From positions 1 to 32,198 of the forward strand of contig JAFLEI010000056.1 of assembly GCA_017301975.1 (NCBI GenBank): a DNA stretch of 32,198 nt, given 5' to 3'. Shown piece after piece: positions 6,355-13,947 of the stretch. The DNA comes from Verrucomicrobiota bacterium. GTDB lineage: Bacteria; Verrucomicrobiota; Verrucomicrobiia; Verrucomicrobiales; Verrucomicrobiaceae. A program made the translations under genes and the position numbers. The notes beneath the pieces are model-generated. The model saw nothing but the letters and a program-made list of their open reading frames with translations. It had not been told where the DNA came from and ran no database searches. Every line of letters starts with the position of its first letter. Position 1 is the stretch's first letter.

Positions 6355-9300
6355 TCAGTCCAGCATGCGGGCGAGTTCGCGGGCGATGAGAGTGATCTTG
6401 TCGCGCATGCCGGTGGAGGGTTCATGGTCGTGCAGCACGCCGATGATGGACTCCCCGGGGAAGCAGAAAGTCAGCAGACGGCCGCCCGCATTGAGGGTGA
6501 AAGTCTCAGCACCTTCGATGCCAATAAGCGGAGCCAAGCCGCGCAACTGGCGGGCGATGTCCGGTGCCTGGCGCTGGAATTCCAGGGCATCGGCGTTGGA
6601 TGAATCGGCATGGCTGAGCACCCGGGAGCCATGCAGGCAGACGCAGGCGCTGAGGCCTTGCTGCAGGGCCAGCAGTTCGACGACCCGTGGTGCGGCCAGT
6701 TTCTCCTCCGTGCCCAGCAGTGCGCGCAGCAGGAGCTGGTCTGTCTGGGTGTCGAGCGGGGACAAATTGAGGAAGGAATGTTTCACCGCCGCCATTTTTG
6801 CCGAAGCCGCCGCAGGCATGGCCGGAGCAGGGGGGGCGACGGGAAGCGGCGGAGCGGGACGGGGCTCCGTCCTGGTCTGAGACGCCAATGATTCCGAGAA
6901 CAGCGGGACGCTCCCGGACTGCGGGCTGAACAAGCTGCGGGTGGCAGGCTTGGGTGCCGGGGGCGCAGGTGAGGTGAAAGACGGGATTTCTTCCAGGGCC
7001 GGAGCGAAGGAAGGCGGGGGCTGGAAGGGAGCGGGAACCGGCGTGGCAAACAAGCTGGGAGCGGGCTTTGCCTCGGGCGCGGGAGCGAAGGCAAAGGCGG
7101 GCTGCTGCGGCGTGGGGGCCTGGCCGAGGAGCTGGGCGCTGCTGAAGCCCGTTTCCCCAGGAGCTTTGGCCGCCAGCGGTCCGGTGGAGGAGGAGGCAAA
7201 GGGATCGAAAGGCTTGGCGCTTCCTGCGAGGGGGGCGCTGGTCTGAGCAGGTGGCTGAGACGCAGCGGGCGGCGACCCAGCGCCGAAGGACGGGAAGGCT
7301 CCGACGAGGGGTTGCAGCGGTTTTGAGGGCGCTGCCGCCGCTGGCTGTGCCGAGGGAAACGCGAAGGACGCAGCGGCTGGTGGTGGTGGCGTTTCTGCGG
7401 GCGGGGCGGGCGGTGAAAACGCAAACTGAGCCGGACTGCTGGCGGCCTGTGGGGTGGCGAAGGCAGAAAGGGCCGGGGAGGCGGCTGCGGGTGCTGGAGC
7501 AGATCCGAACGGGGACGAACTACCATCGGTCTGGGCGGTGCCGAAGGCCGGAATGGGGGCCGGAGCCGCTGCGGGCTGGCTTTGCATGAACGGCGCCAGT
7601 GCCGCGGCGAATGTCGATGGCTGCTGCTGCGGTTGCTGCGGCTCTGCGGGGGCGGACGGCGGTGAAGCCGCAAACATGGGCTGCGACTGCGGGGCTGGCT
7701 GCTGCTGAGGGCCGGGCTGCACCGAAAGGCGCGCCGGGCCTGCTGCCGGGGCGGGATTGCCAAAGGAAGCTGGTGCCGCCGCCGCAGGTGCTGCGGACAG
7801 GGTGGTGAGCGCATGAAACACCTCATTCTGCGGCAGCTTGATTTTGAAATCGCGCTTCGCATTCGTGAGGGTGTTGCGGAAGCCGATATCGGAGATGCCA
7901 TCAATGAGCAGGCCCAGCTCCACCACGATGTTGCCGGAGGGGATCTGTTCGTTCAGCACATTGGCCGGGACGCTGGTGCTGATCCAGGCCGGCAACGTGG
8001 TCGGATTGAAACCGAGTTCTTCCACACTGTATCCGCCCAAGACGGCGGCAAATCCCAGTTTGGCCATGCCCGACGAGGCGGGGGCGCTGCCCGGTGCCGC
8101 TGCCTGTGGCTGCTGAGCGAAGGCGTTCGGGGCAGGGGATTGCGGCTGCTGGGCGAAGGCGTTCGGGGCAGGTGATTGCGGCTGCTGAGCGAAGGCGTTG
8201 GGCGCGGGGGACTGCGGCTGCTGGGCGAAAGCGTTGGGCGCAGGGGATTGCGGCTGCTGGGCGAAGACGTTCGGTGCGGGGGACTGCGGCTGCGTGTTGA
8301 AGCTGTGAGGCGCAGGGGCTTCAGCCGGGGGCGCCGGCTCTTTCATCGCAGAGACGAACGGCGAACCGAAGGGCATGCCGGGGGCTGTCGCCGCGTCCGA
8401 AGGCGTGGAGGCCCGCTGCTGCGAGGAAGGGGTGAAGAGAGTGGAAATGGACGCCTGAGACGGAACCGCTGCCGTATTCTCGTTGTCCGGAGGGGCAGGG
8501 GAGAAGGGAGATCCAAATGATTGGGCTGGCGCCGCAGCGGCGGGCTGCTGCGACATGCTGAAAGGTGATCCTGCCGCGTTGGTTCCCAACGAAAACGGCG
8601 AGCCTGGGGGGGATCCAGGCAGGGGAACGGGATCAGACGTGGCGGATGGCTGAGACATGCCGAAGGGCGAGCCAGCGGAATTTCCGCCAAAGGCAAAAGG
8701 AGACTCAAGCTTGGCTGCAGGGGCGGCGGCAGCAGGCTGCTGCGACATGCCGAAGGGCGAGCCGCCCGGGCTTCCACCCATTGAGAAGGGAGAGCCCTGT
8801 GGCGCGGAGGGCTCGGGCTGTGCCGGCTGCTGGGACGCGCCGAAGGGGGAGCCATTGGGGTTTCCGCCCATGGAGAAGGGCGAGCCTGGTGCTGCGGCGG
8901 GCTGCTGGGACGTGCCGAAGGGGGAGCCGTTGGGGTTTCCGCCCAAGGAGAAGGGCGAGCCTGGTGCTGCGGCGGGTGTGGGCTCGGCGGGCTGCTGGGG
9001 CTTGCCGAAGGGCGAGCCATTCGGGCTCGCGCCAAAGGAGAAAGGCGATCCGGCGGCTGGGGCGGCAGCGGGTGCTGCTGGCTGCTGGGGCATGCCGAAA
9101 GGCGAGCCGTTGGGGGCTGCGCCCAAGGAGAACGGGGAAGCGGAGGACTGCTGCGCAGGAGTCTCGGCATGTGGCTGCCCCATTTGAAACGGGGAGCCGA
9201 CCTGGGGCGACGCGGGCGCTGCAGGCTGACCAAACGAAAACGGGGAAGGCGAGGGCACGCCATTGGGCGAAGGTGCGGGAGGGAGTTCGCGGGCCTGGGC

Positions 9301-9843
9301 GATCAGGCCCGGGAGCTTCGCCGCAGGCAGCGCGACCATGCGTGGATCCTGCGGAGAGATGGGCACCTGAAAAAGTGCGGGGCAGACGCGGTACAGCTCA
9401 AACACCGGCAGGGCCGCCTGACCGCCGCGCAGGGCGTTTTCCAGCAGGGCAGGGGGCAGGGAAAGCGGCTGCTCCGCCGGCAGTGCCCCCATGCGCACGA
9501 CCTCAGCTGGCAGTTGATGGATCACATCCCCCACGGTCAGCGGTGCATTTGTAGGGGTGGCTCCAATGACGCTGAACGGAGACATTCCTGAGGCTGAATT
9601 GATTGGCGGGGCAGCGATCGGCTCGTTGCCAGCCGTTTTGAAGAGTGGATGGCCCCCCATCTGAAAGGGAGATGCACCGGCTGGAAACTGTAAAGGGGGT
9701 GACGCTTGCATGGAGGAGGGGCTGTTTGTGCCCGAGCCAGCCACTCTCTGAGGATGGGCTCCCGCGAAGTGTTGTGGCGCGTCCTGCCCCGGTTCGTTAG
9801 AACCGGCTCCTCGTTGGAACAAACTTCGGAACGAAAAACTCAT
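6355..9843 (-). CDS. Giant FG/SPF-repeat protein with C-terminal roadblock domain
   Basis: 1162 residues, mostly low-complexity Pro/Ala/Ser/Gln/Phe. Visible layout: N-terminus ~1-90 disordered; an ordered block ~91-180 (TVGDVIHQLPAEVV ... LSLPPALLENALRGG ... MVALPAAKLPGLI); ~198-444 about seven 30-35-residue repeats built on GSPFSxGGxPNGSPFG and QQPA; ~518-578 five 12-residue repeats AQQPQSPAPNAF; a second ordered block ~593-681 (GNIVVELGLLIDG ... DFKIKLPQNEVFHAL) that aligns by eye with the first; another disordered stretch to ~1010; and a C-terminal roadblock/LC7 domain ~1020-1162 (LLLRALLGTEEKLAAPRVVELL ... LITIARELARMLD-type ending). It is first in the operon with an MglA GTPase and an MglB-like protein, so the roadblock end probably docks the GTPase while the tail forms a scaffold; this is inference. 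No signal peptide is seen, so it is likely cytoplasmic. Confidence 0.85.
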   Translation of the reverse strand: MSFSFRSLFQRGAGSNEPGQDAPQHFAGAHPQRVAGSGTNSPSSMQASPPLQFPAGASPFQMGGHPLFKTAGNEPIAAPPINSASGMSPFSVIGATPTNAPLTVGDVIHQLPAEVVRMGALPAEQPLSLPPALLENALRGGQAALPVFELYRVCPALFQVPISPQDPRMVALPAAKLPGLIAQARELPPAPSPNGVPSPSPFSFGQPAAPASPQVGSPFQMGQPHAETPAQQSSASPFSLGAAPNGSPFGMPQQPAAPAAAPAAGSPFSFGASPNGSPFGKPQQPAEPTPAAAPGSPFSLGGNPNGSPFGTSQQPAAAPGSPFSMGGNPNGSPFGASQQPAQPEPSAPQGSPFSMGGSPGGSPFGMSQQPAAAAPAAKLESPFAFGGNSAGSPFGMSQPSATSDPVPLPGSPPGSPFSLGTNAAGSPFSMSQQPAAAAPAQSFGSPFSPAPPDNENTAAVPSQASISTLFTPSSQQRASTPSDAATAPGMPFGSPFVSAMKEPAPPAEAPAPHSFNTQPQSPAPNVFAQQPQSPAPNAFAQQPQSPAPNAFAQQPQSPAPNAFAQQPQSPAPNAFAQQPQAAAPGSAPASSGMAKLGFAAVLGGYSVEELGFNPTTLPAWISTSVPANVLNEQIPSGNIVVELGLLIDGISDIGFRNTLTNAKRDFKIKLPQNEVFHALTTLSAAPAAAAPASFGNPAPAAGPARLSVQPGPQQQPAPQSQPMFAASPPSAPAEPQQPQQQPSTFAAALAPFMQSQPAAAPAPIPAFGTAQTDGSSSPFGSAPAPAAASPALSAFATPQAASSPAQFAFSPPAPPAETPPPPAAASFAFPSAQPAAAAPSKPLQPLVGAFPSFGAGSPPAASQPPAQTSAPLAGSAKPFDPFASSSTGPLAAKAPGETGFSSAQLLGQAPTPQQPAFAFAPAPEAKPAPSLFATPVPAPFQPPPSFAPALEEIPSFTSPAPPAPKPATRSLFSPQSGSVPLFSESLASQTRTEPRPAPPLPVAPPAPAMPAAASAKMAAVKHSFLNLSPLDTQTDQLLLRALLGTEEKLAAPRVVELLALQQGLSACVCLHGSRVLSHADSSNADALEFQRQAPDIARQLRGLAPLIGIEGAETFTLNAGGRLLTFCFPGESIIGVLHDHEPSTGMRDKITLIARELARMLD
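8110..8289 (-). repeat. Five in-frame 36-bp tandem repeats inside the giant gene
   Basis: CTGCTG(A/G)GCGAA begins at 8110, 8146, 8182, 8218 and 8254, an exact 36-bp period that encodes AQQPQSPAPNAF on the minus strand. Copies differ only by a few bases, which points to recent slippage or recombination that changes the protein length in 12-residue steps without breaking the frame. Confidence 0.9.
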
Positions 9844-10333
9844 CGGCGAATGTGGCGGCCCGACTTAACAATGTAGCAAGCCTGTGTGATAAATCTAGTA
9901 ATTATAGACAAATACCTCAGTATTTGCGTTATTTAACTGAGGTTAAGTATTGTTGCTCCATTGTTCAAGCATTTTCCCCTCCTTTCATGCATCTGAATGA
10001 TTGTTCAGCATCCTTTCGGCCAATGGGGGCGGGAATGTCTCGGTGGAATGAGCCGGGTGGAAGCGGATGCTTTAAATCGAAGCACGCGTGCTGAAGCCAG
10101 GAGCAGGAGAGTGAATTGAACACGGGGCTGGCCGTGAATGAGGGAGCTTTTGCGGGACCCAAGGTTCTGGAGCAATCGCCAAGGGGCCATTTCATGGTGA
10201 TGCACGTGGCGGATGCAGGGCTTTGCTGTTCATGCTTCCGAGGGCTTTGCATTTTTTTATGTTTTCTTCTCACTTTCCTCTTGCGGAATTTTACATCGAA
10301 CGCACTATCTCCGCCCGCTCAATCCGAGCAAAC
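9844..10333. other. AT-rich intergenic region with regulatory palindromes
   Basis: About 490 bp without a supported gene between the start of the giant roadblock gene and tRNA-Glu. The part next to the gene (about 9880-9990) is clearly AT-richer than its surroundings, as expected for a promoter, and carries the palindromes listed separately. Short ORFs in 10005-10355 overlap on both strands and have no coding character. Confidence 0.5.
9909..9943. promoter_or_regulatory. Overlapping palindromes, candidate operator of the roadblock/MglA operon
   Basis: ACCTCAGT (9914-9921) and ACTGAGGT (9936-9943) are perfect inverted 8-mers 14 bp apart, that is, about two helical turns centre to centre. A second perfect palindrome, CAAATAC-CTCA-GTATTTG (9909-9926), overlaps the left arm. 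They lie 66-100 bp upstream of the start codon at 9843. A dimeric regulator site is likely, but the regulator is unknown. Confidence 0.45.
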
Positions 10334-10408
10334 GACCCCTTCGTCTAGCGGTTAGGACACATCCCTTTCACGGATGCGACACGAGTTCGATTCTCGTAGG
10401 GGTCGCCA
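10334..10408 (+). tRNA. tRNA-Glu (anticodon TTC)
   Basis: The acceptor arm GACCCCT (10334-10340) pairs with AGGGGTC (10398-10404), followed by discriminator G and an encoded CCA ending at 10408. The D-arm reads TCTAGCGGTTAGGA. The anticodon stem CATCC/GGATG encloses loop CTTTCAC, giving TTC. The T-arm ACGAG-TTCGATT-CTCGT is intact. The 3' end is the left arm of a hairpin CCACTCTC/GAGAGTGG (10406-10426), probably the transcript end or a processing signal. Confidence 0.95.
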
Positions 10409-10592
10409 CTCTCTTCAAGAGAGTGGCGGCCGAGGAAAATCAGCCGCTGCTGAACACTCGCAAAACTGCTGCACCATGGTTCCACATGCCACGCTATGGT
10501 AGTGCTGACGAGAGACCAGGTCCGCCGGGTCATTGTCGCTGTAAAATGAAGCTGTGCTGGACACCGCATGCACATCCGCTAGGCATGCAGGC
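10409..10592. other. Leader between tRNA-Glu and the epimerase gene
   Basis: About 180 bp. Apart from the hairpin right after the tRNA (10406-10426) I see no gene. The promoter of the epimerase operon should lie here, but no clear -35/-10 pair stands out. Confidence 0.4.
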
Positions 10593-11537
10593 ATGTCTTC
10601 CTCAGGCGGCAAACTATTCATCACCGGTCATCAGGGTCTCGTCGGACGCGCGCTGCTGCGCCACTACGCCGGCAAGCCCGAATGGCAGATCATCACCCGC
10701 ACCAAGGCCGAGCTGGATCTGCGCGATCAGCATGCCACGGATGCCTTCTTTGCGGCGGAGCGGCCGGACCAGGTCATTCTCGCTGCGGCCACCGTGGGCG
10801 GCATCAAGGCCAGCTACACCCAGCCGGTGGATTTCCTGCTCAACAATCTGCAGATCCAAAACAGCGTGCTCTCGGCGGCGCATCGCTTTGACACGAAAAA
10901 GCTGCTCTTTCTTGGCAGCACCTGCATCTACCCGAAGGTGGTGGAGATGCCCATCCGTGAGGACAGCCTCATGACCGGGCCGATGGAGGAAACCAATGCG
11001 CCGTATGGCGTGGCGAAGATCGCAGGGATCAAGCTCTGCCAGGGCTACCGACACCAGCATGGGCGGGATTTCATCTGCGGCATGCCGGCGAACCTGTACG
11101 GCCCCTTTGATAATTTTGACCCCGAGCACTCGCACGTGCTGCCCTCGCTGATCCGCCGTTTTCACGAGGCCAAGCTGCACGACAAGCCCAGTGTCACCCT
11201 GTGGGGCAGCGGCAAGCCGACGCGTGAATTTCTCTTTGTGGATGATCTTGCCTCCGCCTGCGCCTTCCTGCTGGAGAACTACAGCAGCCCTGAGATCATC
11301 AACATCGGCACCGGTGCAGAGATCAGCATTCGTGATGCCGCAGAAGCCATCAAATCGATCATCGGCTACACCGGCGAGATCCAGTGGGACACCACGCAGC
11401 CGGACGGGAATCCGCGCCGCCTGCTGGATGTCAGCCGCATGGAAAAACTCGGCTGGAAGGCCAGCACCGACTTCCGCGAAGGCGTGGCGCGCACCTACCA
11501 GTGGTTCCTCGACAACCGGGCCACCGCCCGCGTGTGA
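10593..11537 (+). CDS. GDP-L-fucose synthase-like NAD(P)-dependent epimerase/reductase
   Basis: 314 residues from ATG 10593 (an upstream in-frame start at 10554 adds 13 non-conserved residues). A short-chain dehydrogenase of the extended type: NAD(P) site ITGHQGLVG at ~10-18, LDLRD, AAATVGGIKAS, catalytic LGSTCIYP at ~106-113 and Y-x3-K in APYGVAKIAG at ~135-144. The C-terminal sugar-nucleotide part holds PANLYGPFDNFDP, SHVLPSLIRRFHEA and the WGSGKPTREFLFVDDLA motif. These last motifs are typical of Fcl/WcaG, which makes GDP-L-fucose from GDP-4-keto-6-deoxymannose by epimerisation and reduction. No GDP-mannose dehydratase (gmd) is in the window, so the exact substrate is open. It is followed after 38 bp by a sugar C-methyltransferase, suggesting a branched deoxysugar for surface glycan. 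Confidence 0.85.
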   Translation: MSSSGGKLFITGHQGLVGRALLRHYAGKPEWQIITRTKAELDLRDQHATDAFFAAERPDQVILAAATVGGIKASYTQPVDFLLNNLQIQNSVLSAAHRFDTKKLLFLGSTCIYPKVVEMPIREDSLMTGPMEETNAPYGVAKIAGIKLCQGYRHQHGRDFICGMPANLYGPFDNFDPEHSHVLPSLIRRFHEAKLHDKPSVTLWGSGKPTREFLFVDDLASACAFLLENYSSPEIINIGTGAEISIRDAAEAIKSIIGYTGEIQWDTTQPDGNPRRLLDVSRMEKLGWKASTDFREGVARTYQWFLDNRATARV

Positions 11538-11575
11538 GCCGCCCCATGAATCTAGCTGGACACGCCAGCACAACA

Positions 11576-12874
11576 ATGCCAATTGAGCCCATGGCCATCC
11601 AAGCTTTCCGACCCGTCCTCATCACCCGCAACACCTGCCGCATCTGCGGCTCCCGCAGCCTCACTCCCGTCGTCAGTCTTGGAGACCAGTTCATCGGCGG
11701 CGTGCTGGCCAGCGCGGACGGCAGCGCGCTCATCAAGCGCAAGGTGCCTCTCGATCTCGTGCGCTGCGATCCCTCGCAGGATGAAAACGCCTGCGGCCTG
11801 GTGCAGATGCGCCACTCGGTGCCGCCGAAGGTGCTGTATCATCGCTACTACTATGAGTCTGGCATCAACCAGTCCATGATCGACAACCTCTCGGGCATCA
11901 CCCAGCTCGTGGAACAGACTGTCACGCTGAAGGCCAAGGACATCGTGCTCGACATCGGCTGCAACGACGGCACCCTCCTTTCCAGCTACAAGACCGAAGG
12001 CCTGCGCCACATCGGCATTGATCCTTCGGACGTGGCCCTCAAGGCCCGCGCCAAGGGCTTCACGGTGGTGAACGACTTCTTCTCCGCCCGCGCCTTCAAG
12101 AGCGTGCATGCCACGGAGAAAGCCCGCGTGGTGACCAGCATCTCCATGTTCTATGATTTGGAAAACCCGCACGCTTTTGTGCAGGACATCGCCGATGTGC
12201 TCGCCACGGACGGCATCTGGATTCTGGAGCAGAGCTACCTGCCCGCAATGCTGGACATCAACAGCTTTGACACCATCTGCCATGAGCACCTTGAGTACTA
12301 CTCTCTCGCCGTGCTGGAGCGCCTCTTCGGTGATCACGGCCTCGAAGTCATCGACGTGCATCTCAACGATGTGAACGGCGGCAGCTTCCGCCTCGTGGTG
12401 GCCAATGCCGGACAGGTCAAGCCTTCCGCTGAAGCCGCCGCCCGCGTGCAGGACCTGCGCGTCCGCGAGTTCGAAATGGCGCTGGATTCCGACGCGCCCT
12501 ACGCCCTCTTCCGCGACAACATCGAGCGCATCCGCACCGACCTCACCGCCTTCCTGCAGAAGGCCAAGGCCGAAGGCAAAGTGGTGCACGGCTACGGTGC
12601 CTCCACCAAGGGCAGCACCACGCTGCAGTTCTGCAATGTGACGAATGACCTCGTGACCGCCATCGCCGACCGCAATCCGGTCAAGTGGGGCAGCTACACC
12701 ATCGGCACGCAGATCAAGATCATCTCCGAAGAGGAATCCCGCGCCGCCAAGCCGGACTACTACCTCGTGCTGCCATGGCACTTCATGCCTGAGTTCCTCA
12801 AGCGTGAGACCGACTTCCTGGCACGCGGTGGCAAGTTCGTCGTGCCCATGCCGCAGGTGCATCTGGTGGGGTAA
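11576..12874 (+). CDS. SAM-dependent C-methyltransferase of nucleotide-sugar type
   Basis: 432 residues from ATG 11576; ATG 11546 and 11591 are also in frame and all come before the conserved part. The three-domain layout of the family (PF08421, PF13489, PF08484) is visible: a zinc-binding N-terminus with TCRICGS (C21, C24) and RCDPSQDENACGL (two more Cys); a Rossmann SAM domain with VLDIGCNDGTLLSSY at ~124 and HIGIDPSDVALKARAKG; and a C-terminal domain with VVHGYGASTKGSTTLQF at ~336 and ending GGKFVVPMPQVHLVG. Characterised relatives (TylC3, NovU and similar) methylate carbon 3 or 5 of 4-keto-deoxysugar nucleotides. The central EQSYLPAMLDINSFDTICHEHLEYYS block with its His residues is the catalytic region of this group. 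It forms an operon with the epimerase. Confidence 0.88.
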   Translation: MPIEPMAIQAFRPVLITRNTCRICGSRSLTPVVSLGDQFIGGVLASADGSALIKRKVPLDLVRCDPSQDENACGLVQMRHSVPPKVLYHRYYYESGINQSMIDNLSGITQLVEQTVTLKAKDIVLDIGCNDGTLLSSYKTEGLRHIGIDPSDVALKARAKGFTVVNDFFSARAFKSVHATEKARVVTSISMFYDLENPHAFVQDIADVLATDGIWILEQSYLPAMLDINSFDTICHEHLEYYSLAVLERLFGDHGLEVIDVHLNDVNGGSFRLVVANAGQVKPSAEAAARVQDLRVREFEMALDSDAPYALFRDNIERIRTDLTAFLQKAKAEGKVVHGYGASTKGSTTLQFCNVTNDLVTAIADRNPVKWGSYTIGTQIKIISEEESRAAKPDYYLVLPWHFMPEFLKRETDFLARGGKFVVPMPQVHLVG

Positions 12875-12912
12875 GGTCCGCCTCTAAACCCAGGATCTGG
12901 CAGCGAGTCATT

Positions 12913-13797
12913 TCATTTGGCTCTGTCTGGCCAGCCCCTGGGGACAAAGATCCGAATCGCATGATCGGCGGCAGTGGGATCAATGCTGCCAACGAAACCT
13001 GTACCACCCATCCAAAGGCGCCCCTCGGCTTCGCATGCAGAGTGGGTATCACTGGCCAGGTATGCGAAACTTGGGTCAGACGGGCGCAAGACGGTGCTTG
13101 CACCCGTGCGCACGTTCCAGCGAGCCATTTGAGTTTGATCGATTAAAAACAGCGTCTCTTTGTCTGGACTGGGAAACATCATCAAAAAGCCACTGCTACT
13201 CATCTGGAGCCCATTCAGCGGCTTCAACTGGGGAGTTCTGCCGGGAATGAGCTCTGAAAAGAAGGATTCATATTTATTTGAATCAAACGTCGTCGTGAAA
13301 AATCGGCCTTTGACGGCAGCCAGTGAGATAATTTGGTTCTTGGTCAGTAATGCCCTCTTGTCACCTGTCTTGGAGAACAGCCAGCAAGCGTTGCCAAATT
13401 CGCCATACGCATAGGCGCAGAGCCAGTCCTCCCCTACGCGCATCATGTGGGTGGGTTTTTTGAACCAGTGGTTTACGCCCGACATGTCCGTGCTGAAGCT
13501 GACCGTCTGCGGTGACCATGCCTGGGTTTTGGGATGGTCGGGTCTGTGCACCACCACCGCAAGCTTGCCGTCCTTGATGGTGACATCACAAATCGGCCAT
13601 CGTGTGTCTGGATCAATGAAGTTATTGCTCAAGGACACCCATGCTTTCAAATACTCGTCGGTAGTCACACTGACAAATCCGGACTGGCTGAGCGCAGCAG
13701 GCATCGGATCTGCGGCCACCGCTCCATCAGCGGCGGCCACCGTCCGGCAACAGAGGATCGCCAGCAGGAGAACTCTGCGAAATGGGCCGGGCTTCAT
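12913..13797 (-). CDS. Secreted protein of unknown function
   Basis: 294 residues beginning MKPGPFRRVLLLAILCCRTVAAADG, a signal peptide with likely cleavage after AVAA or AAA. The mature part is rich in aromatic residues and short strand-turn units such as GNACWLFSKTGDKRALL, SGFLMMFPSPDKETLFLID and EGRLWMGGTGFVGSIDP, which suggests repeated beta-sheet blades (beta-propeller-like), but no named repeat is recognised. The final MGGTGFVG-IDP segment resembles blades of periplasmic two-component-regulator propellers. It is convergent with the methyltransferase gene and diverges from the ABC exporter across 150 bp. Confidence 0.65.
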   Translation of the reverse strand: MKPGPFRRVLLLAILCCRTVAAADGAVAADPMPAALSQSGFVSVTTDEYLKAWVSLSNNFIDPDTRWPICDVTIKDGKLAVVVHRPDHPKTQAWSPQTVSFSTDMSGVNHWFKKPTHMMRVGEDWLCAYAYGEFGNACWLFSKTGDKRALLTKNQIISLAAVKGRFFTTTFDSNKYESFFSELIPGRTPQLKPLNGLQMSSSGFLMMFPSPDKETLFLIDQTQMARWNVRTGASTVLRPSDPSFAYLASDTHSACEAEGRLWMGGTGFVGSIDPTAADHAIRIFVPRGWPDRAK

Positions 13798-13947
13798 CAG
13801 AAGCTGAAGATGTCATACTGGCGCTGGGACTGCCAGCTTTTTGCACCACATTCCTTCAGCGCATGACTGTATGATGAAGGTCATAGTGTGCTGCGGCTCC
13901 ACATCCGCTTGAATGTAGCTCCTCGCTCGCTCGTCTAGTTCACATCC

